DNA from: Phycisphaerae bacterium
Lineage (GTDB): Bacteria; Planctomycetota; Phycisphaerae; JAAYCJ01
Assembly: GCA_015486815.1 (NCBI GenBank)
Contig: WFQY01000441.1
Span: 1 to 10,332 of the forward strand
Length of the DNA stretch: 10,332 nt
Direction of reading: 5' to 3'
Of this stretch, positions 1 through 8,500 are shown piece by piece. A program made the translations under genes and the position numbers. Numbering within the stretch: position 1 is the stretch's first letter; each line of letters begins with the position of its first letter. The notes beneath the pieces were generated by a model. That model ran no database searches and was not told the DNA's origin. It was given only the letters and a program-made list of their open reading frames with translations.

Positions 1-1
1 T

Positions 2-2095
2 ACTTATATTATACTCGATAATCGTACGACTGCGATGACGGGTCATCAGCCGACGCCTGGTATCGAAGAGGACATACTCGGTGATAAGGGACCTAAGCAG
101 GATATAGATGCGATAGTGCAGGCGATAACCTCGATGGGCGGCTGCACTGTCAGACGTACCAATCCGGCGGATCACGAGACGTATAGAAAATTGCTCGAAG
201 AGACGATATTGAAGGACGGGGTGAAGGTCATCATCGCGGATAAGGAATGCGGGATTATTACTAATCGCAGAAAGCTCGCACGTCAACGGGCTGAGCAGAG
301 GCATACGGGATTTTTGGCTCGTCAGGAGTTTATGAATATAACGCCTGAGCTTTGTGAGTATTGCCTCGAATGTACCAAACAAACGGGTTGCCCGGGACTT
401 AATATCGAAGATACACCGTTTGGGCCTAAGACGGTAACCGATCTTTCGTGGTGTGTCAATGACGGTGCGTGTGCGAAGGTAAAGGCGTGTCCCTCGTTCG
501 AGCAGGTGATTGTGTTGCGTAAGAGGCCACCGCGTCCGCGTGGTCATCAAATAAAATTCGAAAGGTTGCCCGAGCCTAAGTTAAAGTTTACGGGCGATTG
601 TTGGCGGGCGCATATTGCGGGTATCGGCGGAATGGGTATAGGAATGGCGACAGCTATTCTCGTTCGTGCGGGTGATAAGGAAGGATATAATATCCTCTTT
701 GCCGACAAAAAGGGACTTGCAATACGAAATGGCGGAGTGTTTAGTCAGCTGACGTTTTTCAAGGACAAGGGTAGTTATTCTCAGACGATTCCTTATGGTT
801 CTGCCGATTTGCTTATCGGTCTCGATCTGCTCGAAGCGGCACGTGCGGTCGATCCGAAAGGTGTTTTCCGTATCGCATCGCCGGAAAAAACGGCAGCTGT
901 TATCAATACCGATCGTTCGCCGACGTTGACAATGCTGATAGGCAGAGAGAATTACGACGCAAAACAAATCGAGCAGGAAATTCGTAAGCGTACACGCAAT
1001 GATTCTTACATAGGCCATAATATTACTGCTATCTGTGAGAGATTGTTCGGTACGAAACTTTATGCGAATATTACGATGTTGGGGTTGGCGTATCAGCAGG
1101 GATTGATACCGGTTTCTCTTGAATCGCTTGAATGGGCAATAAGCCATACGATACCAGCTGATTTCAAGAAGAATATTCGGGCGTTTAATCTCGGTAGAAA
1201 ACTTGCAGCTCATCCGGATTTGTTTGCGGAAAAGCCAGCACCTAAGACAATTGCGAGGGTGGTAAGGGAAAAAGCTAATATCATAGAGCGGACTTGGCTT
1301 GCGGGCGAGGGAATATCGAGACAATATAAATATCTGGTCTATACGACGCTTCGAGCGTGTAGGGAGGTTGATAAAGATACGATGGTAGCGTTCGCTCTGA
1401 GGATATACGAACTTATTCGATATGACGGGCTCGATTATGCCAAAATGTATGCTGAGAGGATAAAAGCTGTCTATCGACGAGATAGGAGCGAATATGATTT
1501 TGCGGTAACGAAATCGGTGATTTGGAATCTGTTTAAGCTGATGCTTATCAAAGATGAGTTTTATGTAGCGGAGATACTCACGAGTTATGAAAAGCAAAGG
1601 CGGGATCATCATCGGTATAATGTAAATCCGGCAAATGGCGATAGGATAAAATATAAGCGTACTTTTCATCCGCGAATTTTCGGTGTGATGGTTTCGGTGC
1701 CGGTGCCTACGTGGTTTTTGCAGGTACTCAAAAGGATGAAATTCATCAGGCCTTATATTCCGTTCTATCATAGGGCTGAACGGGAATTTTTAGACTGGTA
1801 CCTTCAGCTAATAGAAGGGTTTATCCATCGCAACGATTACGAGTATAAGCAATATCAGCTTGCATTCCAAGCGGTCGATCAGGTAAAGGGTTATCGCGAA
1901 TATCGAACGCCAACGATGGAACGCGCACGTCAGCAGGCAGAAGATATATTGAGTTCGCTGCCTATGATTACGGATAATCAGGTTCGTGAAGTATCGCAGG
2001 GTTCGATGAATAAATTTGCATATCCCGACAGATCATTGTCGGGTGAGAAACGGCAGCATATAATTAATAGGATTATGAAAATGTTGAAGATGTGA
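2..2095 (+). CDS. Indolepyruvate:ferredoxin oxidoreductase-like fused protein, 3' part (5' end outside window)
   Basis: This is the C-terminal 697 residues of a fused 2-oxoacid:ferredoxin oxidoreductase, a cytoplasmic enzyme family that decarboxylates aryl-pyruvates (from aromatic amino acid transamination) to acyl-CoA and reduces ferredoxin. The frame is open to the left edge, and the first residues, around DNRTTAMTGHQPTPG, match the end of the thiamine-pyrophosphate domain of IorA. The ATG at 35 is therefore internal, not the start. Counting from that Met, an iron-sulfur region follows with Cys 107, 110, 113, 119, 140, 146 and 152. Next comes a gamma (IorB-like) domain from about 190, opening with the Gly-rich AGIGGMGIG and containing RNGGVFSQL. 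Residues from about 430 to 640 resemble the DUF6537 C-terminal domain of the long (about 1,160 aa) single-chain versions. The substrate is inferred from the family only; other 2-oxoacids are possible. The gene is followed by an exported TPR protein 17 bases downstream. Confidence 0.88.
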   Translation, partial: TYIILDNRTTAMTGHQPTPGIEEDILGDKGPKQDIDAIVQAITSMGGCTVRRTNPADHETYRKLLEETILKDGVKVIIADKECGIITNRRKLARQRAEQRHTGFLARQEFMNITPELCEYCLECTKQTGCPGLNIEDTPFGPKTVTDLSWCVNDGACAKVKACPSFEQVIVLRKRPPRPRGHQIKFERLPEPKLKFTGDCWRAHIAGIGGMGIGMATAILVRAGDKEGYNILFADKKGLAIRNGGVFSQLTFFKDKGSYSQTIPYGSADLLIGLDLLEAARAVDPKGVFRIASPEKTAAVINTDRSPTLTMLIGRENYDAKQIEQEIRKRTRNDSYIGHNITAICERLFGTKLYANITMLGLAYQQGLIPVSLESLEWAISHTIPADFKKNIRAFNLGRKLAAHPDLFAEKPAPKTIARVVREKANIIERTWLAGEGISRQYKYLVYTTLRACREVDKDTMVAFALRIYELIRYDGLDYAKMYAERIKAVYRRDRSEYDFAVTKSVIWNLFKLMLIKDEFYVAEILTSYEKQRRDHHRYNVNPANGDRIKYKRTFHPRIFGVMVSVPVPTWFLQVLKRMKFIRPYIPFYHRAEREFLDWYLQLIEGFIHRNDYEYKQYQLAFQAVDQVKGYREYRTPTMERARQQAEDILSSLPMITDNQVREVSQGSMNKFAYPDRSLSGEKRQHIINRIMKMLKM

Positions 2096-2112
2096 TTTTT
2101 ACGGATAGTTCG

Positions 2113-3459
2113 ATGAAAAAATATGTCTTTTTGGTTATTTTGATTTTGATATTTCTTGTGCCGGTGCAATCCGTATTTGCTCAGCGGCGGACAGGGGTGA
2201 GGTCTAATATTTTGGATGCTTCGCCTATGATTGGTTCGGGAGGATATAACGCACCGGTAAGACGCTTTCGATATACGCCGGGGAATTTGTTCATCACGGG
2301 CAATGTAACGGGAGGAAAAGCATTTCGCGGATTTGTTCCTTATAGTAGTCCTACTCAATTTCAGGGTTCGTTAGGTAGTAGTAGTCTCTCGGCATTCGAA
2401 AGTGAGTCGGTAAATCTCCAGCAGATTCGTTCGGGATATTTGTATGGTAGGCCTGGGCCGTATTTCAATCCGAGTTCGACTATTCTGCCGCTATCGGCCC
2501 ATAGATTTGCATCGCCGGGAAGTTCGATGCCTAAACTATCGACGCCAAAGCTTGCACCGAGTTTCAGTGTGGGAGCGGTCTTAGTTCGTCCGAGTGAGAT
2601 TCATCGAAAGCAATTGCCTCGTCAGATTCGGCCGAGCGATATTTTAGTGCCAAGCGTTGCGATTGATGTATATAGTCAGCCGATTCAGCCGCAGAAATCG
2701 GAGGAGCAAAAGGCTCAAGAGCTAAAAGCTGCTGGTAAAGAAAAAGGTACGGAAAAGAAGATTGCCCCGCCCGAGGAGAATCAGCCATTGATGGAGCCTT
2801 CGCCTCAACAGACGCCCCAGCAGGGGTCTGAGCAGGAAAAGCAGAAGACTCAGCAGGACTTTACCGAATTTTTGGAACAGCAAGCTGCGCATTTACCGCC
2901 CGAAAATACGTCTCTCGTTCCTAATAAGGAGTTTGCGGAATCAGCAAAGCGACTTATTTTAGAATCGAAGAAACACGGGCTGAAAAAGGGGAGTTCGACT
3001 CAGTCTGCTGAGCGAAAGACACCAATAGTGGTTACAAGTTTAGCTGGCGAATCGAAAGATTTGTTTTCGCGAACGATGAGGTCAGCTCAGCAGATGCTCA
3101 ATCAGGGTAGATTTTTCTTCGCATATCAGCAATATCTTCGAGCAGCGGAAATTAAACCTAAAGATCCGATGCCTTTGTTCGGGCAGGTGCATTCATTGGT
3201 GGCTGCTGGTAAGTTTCGTTTGGCAGCTGAGGTCTTGCAGGTTGCTATCGATAAATTTCCTTCGTTTGTCAGGTTAAGATTAAGTGGCGAAAGGTTAATC
3301 GGTAGCAGAACGGTATTGCATCGTCGGCTTAATCAGCTTGAGGATTTAGCTAATAAATATTCTACCAACAAGCAAATAAAATTTTTATTGGGCTATTTTA
3401 AGATTCTCTCAGGTGATAGAGAGCAGGGTATGGCTTTGATGAAAAAATCGCAGGAATAG
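2113..3459 (+). CDS. Exported Pro/Gln-rich protein with C-terminal TPR repeats
   Basis: I do not recognise a named family for the whole 448-residue protein. It begins with a clear Sec signal peptide: two Lys, a run of hydrophobic residues (about 5-16) and a VFA|Q cleavage site after residue 23, so it should be periplasmic or outside the cell. Residues about 24-185 are Ser/Gly/Pro/Tyr-rich without a recognisable fold. Residues about 190-265 are low-complexity Pro/Gln/Glu/Lys, probably a flexible linker. From about 320 to the end there are TPR-like helical pairs (AAEIKPKDPMPLFGQVHSLV, then AAGKFRLAAEVLQVAIDKFP, and a weaker last unit), which usually mediate protein contacts. I chose the ATG at 2113 because it starts the signal peptide directly and has a weak GGA 7 bases upstream. 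A GTG at 2092, overlapping the previous stop as GTGA, would add 7 residues and remains possible. It is probably co-transcribed with its neighbours; its role is unknown. Confidence 0.8.
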   Translation: MKKYVFLVILILIFLVPVQSVFAQRRTGVRSNILDASPMIGSGGYNAPVRRFRYTPGNLFITGNVTGGKAFRGFVPYSSPTQFQGSLGSSSLSAFESESVNLQQIRSGYLYGRPGPYFNPSSTILPLSAHRFASPGSSMPKLSTPKLAPSFSVGAVLVRPSEIHRKQLPRQIRPSDILVPSVAIDVYSQPIQPQKSEEQKAQELKAAGKEKGTEKKIAPPEENQPLMEPSPQQTPQQGSEQEKQKTQQDFTEFLEQQAAHLPPENTSLVPNKEFAESAKRLILESKKHGLKKGSSTQSAERKTPIVVTSLAGESKDLFSRTMRSAQQMLNQGRFFFAYQQYLRAAEIKPKDPMPLFGQVHSLVAAGKFRLAAEVLQVAIDKFPSFVRLRLSGERLIGSRTVLHRRLNQLEDLANKYSTNKQIKFLLGYFKILSGDREQGMALMKKSQE

Positions 3460-3495
3460 TTTCTGTTGTGCGGGGAATAATCGGAATATTGTAGT

Positions 3496-4173
3496 ATGAG
3501 GATATTAGTAATAGAGGATGATACTACCGTAGTTTCTTTTGTTGTGAAGGGACTTAGGGAAGCTGGTTTTAGCGTTGAACACTCATCAAATGGTACGGAC
3601 GGTTTGTTTCTCGCGAGCCAAAATGAATTTGACTTAATCGTTCTCGATTTGATGCTGCCTGATATAAACGGATTCGAGATAATACGCCGATTGAGAGAAA
3701 AGGGTATTACCACGTTTATTATCGTGCTTAGTGCGAAAGGTTCTGTCGAAGACAGGGTAAAGGGATTGGAATTGGGTGCGGACGATTATCTCGGTAAGCC
3801 TTTTTCGTTTACGGAATTGTTGGCGAGGGTGCAAGCGGGCTTGCGTAGATTATCGCAGCAGAAAGAGCCTACGGTATTGAGTATAGCTGATCTTGAAATT
3901 GATCTGCATAAGCGAACGGTAAATCGGGGGGATAAAAAAATCGAACTTCAGCCCAAGGAATTTGCATTGCTGGAATACCTGATGCGCAATGCGGGCAGAG
4001 TTGTCTCGAAAACGATGATAATGGAGCATGTATGGGATTATAATTTTGATCCGCAGACAAATGTCGTCGAAGCTCGGATATGCAGGCTTCGTAATAAGAT
4101 TGACAAGGAATTTTCTGCTAAACTGATTCACACCATCAAGGGTGCGGGATATGTTCTCAAAGCGGGCGAATAA
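3496..4173 (+). CDS. OmpR/PhoB-family DNA-binding response regulator
   Basis: This 225-residue protein is the cytoplasmic output half of a two-component system. The N-terminal receiver domain (about 1-115) shows the acidic pocket in VIEDD (Glu7, Asp8, Asp9), the phosphoacceptor Asp51 in VLDLMLPD, the switch Ser79 in VLSA, and Lys101 in GKPF, so all catalytic positions are present. The C-terminal winged-helix domain (about 127-222) has the usual LQPKEFALLEYLMRN, a variable recognition helix in NVVEARICRLRNKID and the closing IHTIKGAGYVL. Length and order are normal for OmpR, PhoB and CusR-type regulators. It follows the TPR gene by 36 bases and overlaps the kinase gene by 23 bases, so the two are made together. 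The closest functional analogues would be CusR/CopR-like metal regulators, judged from the kinase type and the efflux operon next door; the target genes are inferred, not shown. Confidence 0.95.
   Translation: MRILVIEDDTTVVSFVVKGLREAGFSVEHSSNGTDGLFLASQNEFDLIVLDLMLPDINGFEIIRRLREKGITTFIIVLSAKGSVEDRVKGLELGADDYLGKPFSFTELLARVQAGLRRLSQQKEPTVLSIADLEIDLHKRTVNRGDKKIELQPKEFALLEYLMRNAGRVVSKTMIMEHVWDYNFDPQTNVVEARICRLRNKIDKEFSAKLIHTIKGAGYVLKAGE
4138..4142 (+). promoter_or_regulatory. Ribosome binding site deciding the kinase start
   Basis: AAGGG lies 8 bases before the ATG at 4151, inside the last codons of the response regulator gene. It supports this ATG over the GTG at 4142, which overlaps the site itself. 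Location within the upstream gene suggests coupled translation of regulator and kinase. Confidence 0.6.
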
Positions 4174-5557
4174 ATTTTATCATAGTCTCATATTTCGACT
4201 TACCTTGTGGTATGCACTGATTTTTGTTGTTATATCCGTTATTGCGTTTATTGCTTTTTATGTTTCGCTGGCAGGCAATTTGGAAAAAAGGTCGAAGATG
4301 TTTTTGCTGAGCAAGGTGAAGGAATTTTCTCATCTGGCGAGGAGTAAAAATATTGATGCGATATCAGCTGAGTTTCGCAGGGAAGCTCAAGCGATGGGTA
4401 TAGACAATGTGCAGGAGAGTTTACTTGATAGCAGCGGGACAATTCTTGTTAGCTCTGGCGGAGGACATTGGAGGGTATTAAAGCCGAACAGCAATCTTAT
4501 AAGGAAAGCGATAAAAAGCAATGAACCGGTATTTGAAGTTGTTAAGTTGCCGGGCTTTCGTCATAAGGTACGTGTTGTTTATGCTTACGTGGGTAACGGA
4601 CGGATATTGAGGATTGCGCGCAATCTCAAATACGAGGAGAATCTGCTTTACGGTATGCAGATAATTTTCACGCGTGTGATGATGCTGATTTTGGGGCTTT
4701 CGGTTTTGGGTAGTTGGTGGATATTGACTCGTGCGATGAATAGGGTGAGGGCTGTTACTGAGACGGCGACTTCGATATCGAGTACGAATCTCGATAGATA
4801 TGTGCCTGTAAGTGGCAGGGATGATGAGATAGACCATTTGGCGAAAGCGTTCAATGAGATGCTCGAGCGAATCAGGACGTTGATAAATGCGATGAAAGAG
4901 GTTACAGACAATATTGCACACGATTTGAAAACTCCTATTACACGGATTAGGCTGATTGCGGAATCGCAGCTGGCTTTGGATAGCGAGCAGCAGGAAACGC
5001 TTGGTGCGATTATTGAGCAGTGCGATAAGTTGCTCGGTATGATAAATACGGCCCTTGAGCTTAGAAGGCTGGAATATGATAGTGGGATAATCGTTCGGAA
5101 TATCAAAGAAGTTAATTTGGCTGACCTATTGAGGCAGGCGTATGAGATATTTCAGCCGGTAGCTGAGGATAAGGATATAACGTTGGCGTTTGAGGCACAA
5201 ATAACCGGAAGCTGTCTCATACGAGCGGACAGAGACCGTCTTCAGCGGGCTTTTGCGAATCTGATTGATAATGCTATCAAATATACGCCGAGAGGTGGTA
5301 AAGTTAAAATCATATTAAAGTGTCCTGCGGACAAATCTGTTGTCGAAATTTCGGATACGGGCATAGGAATTTCGGAACAAGACCTGCCCAATATATTCGA
5401 CAAATTTTATCGGGGAGACAGTAGCAGAGCGGAAGGCGGATTCGGTCTCGGGTTGACATTGACCAAATCGATAATAGACGCTCATAAAGGTACGATTTCG
5501 GTAGAATCACAGGTAAATAATGGCGCGCGGTTTATCGTAGTCCTGCCGACGTATTGA
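4151..5557 (+). CDS. Membrane sensor histidine kinase, CusS/heavy-metal-sensor type
   Basis: This 468-residue kinase is the input half of the two-component system; it should sense a periplasmic signal and phosphorylate the regulator encoded just upstream. Counting from the chosen Met: TM1 about 16-40, a periplasmic sensor domain about 41-165, TM2 about 170-192, and a HAMP linker about 193-246 ending near DEIDHLAKAFNEMLERI. The dimerisation/phosphoacceptor H-box is NIAHDLKTPITRIR with His257. The ATPase domain carries the N-box FANLIDNAIKYTP (Asn374), the G1 box SDTGIGIS, the F-box IFDKFYRGD and the G2 box GFGLGLTLTKSII. All catalytic motifs are intact. The layout and the wording of the HAMP and H-box regions resemble CusS-like sensors. 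The sensor domain has no striking His/Met/Cys cluster, so a metal ligand cannot be claimed. The gene is tail to tail with the pump gene, with 27 bases between stop codons. Confidence 0.93.
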   Translation: MFSKRANKFYHSLIFRLTLWYALIFVVISVIAFIAFYVSLAGNLEKRSKMFLLSKVKEFSHLARSKNIDAISAEFRREAQAMGIDNVQESLLDSSGTILVSSGGGHWRVLKPNSNLIRKAIKSNEPVFEVVKLPGFRHKVRVVYAYVGNGRILRIARNLKYEENLLYGMQIIFTRVMMLILGLSVLGSWWILTRAMNRVRAVTETATSISSTNLDRYVPVSGRDDEIDHLAKAFNEMLERIRTLINAMKEVTDNIAHDLKTPITRIRLIAESQLALDSEQQETLGAIIEQCDKLLGMINTALELRRLEYDSGIIVRNIKEVNLADLLRQAYEIFQPVAEDKDITLAFEAQITGSCLIRADRDRLQRAFANLIDNAIKYTPRGGKVKIILKCPADKSVVEISDTGIGISEQDLPNIFDKFYRGDSSRAEGGFGLGLTLTKSIIDAHKGTISVESQVNNGARFIVVLPTY

Positions 5558-5584
5558 GAGTAGCGTGCGAGAATATTTATGTTG

Positions 5585-8500
5585 TTATGCTTTCTTTGTC
5601 TTCAGAAACAATGCCGATATGGTGGGGATTATTGTTAGAGTAACAATCGTAGAAGAAATCAATCCGCCTATTACGGTGATAGCGAATGGCTGAAATAATT
5701 TTGAGCCTACGTGAATGCCAATTGCTGTTGGTAGTAAACCGGCAATCGTTGTCAATGTTGTCATAATAATAGGTCTGAGTCTGACAGACACTGCGGTCTG
5801 CAGGGCATCAATAATGGATTTTCCATCCGCTAATTTGCGATTGGTGTAATCCAAAAGCACAATTGCATTATTGACACAAATTCCGACGACGGTAACCGCG
5901 CCCATAGCGACGGAGACATTAAGCCCCTGATGCGTTATGAAAAGGGCTACGATTGCTCCGACAATTGACAGAGGGATGGTAACCAAAATAATCACAGGCT
6001 CTTTTGCTGACCCGAATTGCATTGCCATTATCAGAAAAATCACAAGCGTAGCTGACAATAACACGAATATCATTTCGGTGGCTGTCTTTATAAGCACTTT
6101 ATATTGGCCTGTAAAGTCGATACTGTATCCTTCGGGTAGAGTGATTTTCGCAAATTTATCTTTTAACCTGCTGACTACGGATAACGGATTGCCTTCAAGC
6201 TCTGCTATGAGAGTGATTTCACGTTGGCTGTTTAATCGGGTAATAGCGGGTGGGGTATGCGATACTTCAATCGTAGCGATGCGCTTTAGAGGAATGTATT
6301 GTCCGGAATGTGTGATAATCGCAAGCTCACGCAGACTGTCGATGTCGGTTGATGTTGATTTGTTCGATTTATGTGCAATTCTGATGATAACAGGAATATT
6401 TTGTCTCTGGCGGATAATAGTTGTAGCGGTAACTCCTGCTCGCCAAGCTTGTATTGCGGAAAACATCTCCGAAAGTGAGACATCGTATGCATTGATTTTC
6501 TTATAGTTGGGCTTGACGATTATCGCGGGAATTTTAATCTTCGTATTGTTTATCACATTCGATATGGCGGGGTCTTTTGATAGGATGGTTTCCACCCTGT
6601 TTGCTATGGTGATAAGCTTGTGAGTATTTTCTCCGAAAATAGTTACGCCGAACAAAGCTGGCAGTCCGGAGAAACTCTCATCGATTTTTTCCTGCGTCGG
6701 TTGATGATATAAAAATACCACTCCCGGGATTTTGGAATATGACTTTTTCAATATTCGCATTATTTGGTTTGCGGATTTGTTTCTGCGGGATTTTGGTTTT
6801 AGCTTGATTAACAATTCGCCACGATTGACTCCTTCGAGTTGATAGCCTACTTCGGGCGAACCTGTTCTTCGATATACGCAAGATACTTCGTCGTTCTCAA
6901 GGGCGATTTTGTCGAGTATATCTCCTATTTTGCTGCTTTCTCTGAGTGAGGTGCCGGGGGGCATTACATATTCTATAAGCAGAGCACCTTCGTCAATAGG
7001 TGGTAAAAGATTCGCTGGTGGCAGAAAGATTATAAGTATGCTGCCGGCTAATATAATCAAGACGAAGATGCCTGCTATCCATTTATGGTGTAAAAGTGCT
7101 TTGAGGAGTTTTTGTAATGGTATGCGAATAATATCGAGAGGGTCTCGCTTGCCTCGCGTTACGAAAGGCAATGTTCTGCGAGTATTTGCAAACAAAACAG
7201 GAATAAGCGTCAACGATAATATTAACGATACAATCAGTGTGGTGCCTATGGTAATACCGAATGGTCTTAGAAATACGCTGGCAATGCCCGTTATGAGTAC
7301 GAGCGGAACGAAAGCAAAGACTGTGGTAAATGTTCCGGAGGCATCGGCGGACGCTATTTCGAGTGTGCCTTCGATACTTGCCAAATCCGTTCGCCTTTGT
7401 GACTGCTGATGTCTTAAAATATTGTCGGCAACTACGATTGCATCATCGACTATCATACCTATCGCAAGCGTCAATGCTGACATAGTGATAATATCGAGTG
7501 ATAATCCGAACAAATGCATAATCCATAGTGATGCAAGAAATGTAACGGGTATCGTGAAAGCTACTATCAATGCTGGAGTAATTCTGCCGATGAAGATTAC
7601 CAAAACAATTATGACGAGTATCATACCTTCAGCCAAATTTTTTGTTATAGCGTCTTTAGCCTCTGCGATGATTTCCGATTGGTCGTAGAATTTTTTGATT
7701 TGTGTGCCTCGTGGTAATAACCGTTTCAACTCGTTTAGCTTTGCGTTTACCTGCTTGGATAATCGAATCGGACTTACGCCTGGCTGTTTACGAATAATAA
7801 AAGCTATCGCGGGAATTCTATTTCCTCGTATGTCATAATGCTTAAAGGCGAATCCGTCAGAAACGGATGCGATAGTGCCAATGGGTATGCTAAGTCCGGT
7901 TTTCGTTTGCAAAGGGATTGAGCGAACATCGTCGATTGTCCGAATTCTGCCATCGCATCGAATCAAATATTCTCTCGACGAACGTTCGATATAATTTGCG
8001 GAAGCTACGATGTTATGTTTTTTGAGAGTGTCAATAATACTTTCTATTGAAATACCGTATCGGATGAGTTTTTTATGAGAGACCTTTACTATAAATGCCT
8101 TCCGCTGACCGCCCAAAACTTCGACAGATGCTATTCCGGTTACGTCCATAAGTCTATTGGCGATGTTATATTGAACGATTGTTCGCAATTCGGAAGTATC
8201 GGTGCCGTAAACTATATAGCCTAAAACTTCCTGAAGAGTGGTGCCGATATTTTCAAGTTTTGGTTCTACGCCTATGGGCAATAAAGCTCTCGCTTGAGAT
8301 AATTTTGCCTGAACGAGATTGCGGGCGTCTGTTACGGAAATGTCTTGGTTAAACTCGACCGTTACTTTTGAAATGCCTTGAACTGAAATCGAAGCGACAC
8401 GTTTTACCGCTGGTATGCTTCTCATTTGGTTTTCTATAGGTTGGGTTATCATCATCTCGATATCTTCGGGCGAGGCAGCAGGGTAATGCGTAATAATATT

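Noticed and set aside
35..37. ATG at 35 as start of the oxidoreductase gene
   Set aside because: The frame stays open to the window edge and the residues before this Met continue the conserved thiamine-pyrophosphate domain, so it is an internal Met.
581..1771. A 396-codon open frame on the minus strand inside the oxidoreductase gene
   Set aside because: It is wholly antisense to a conserved enzyme domain. Its translation is Arg/Ile/His/Ser-rich without any domain, and it results from the codon usage of the sense gene.
2092..2094. GTG overlapping the oxidoreductase stop as the start of the TPR protein
   Set aside because: It would place seven residues before the compact signal peptide and has only a weak upstream GAAG. 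The ATG at 2113 fits better, but the GTG is not fully excluded.
1978..2358. Minus-strand open frame across the oxidoreductase/TPR junction
   Set aside because: It is antisense to two real genes, rich in Arg, Ser, Ile and Asn, with no recognisable domain and no ribosome site of note.
2368..2386. Short TAG-rich run (gttaggtagtagtagtctc) as a repeat element
   Set aside because: It is only a few codons of Gly/Ser inside the secreted protein and is not repeated elsewhere.
3460..3495. Possible promoter or terminator in the gap before the response regulator
   Set aside because: The 36 bases show no convincing -35/-10 pair and no hairpin with a T-run; only a small AATATT palindrome is present.
6909..7688. 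Plus-strand open frames inside the pump gene
   Set aside because: They are shadows of the RND gene, which carries full-length conserved sequence on the other strand.
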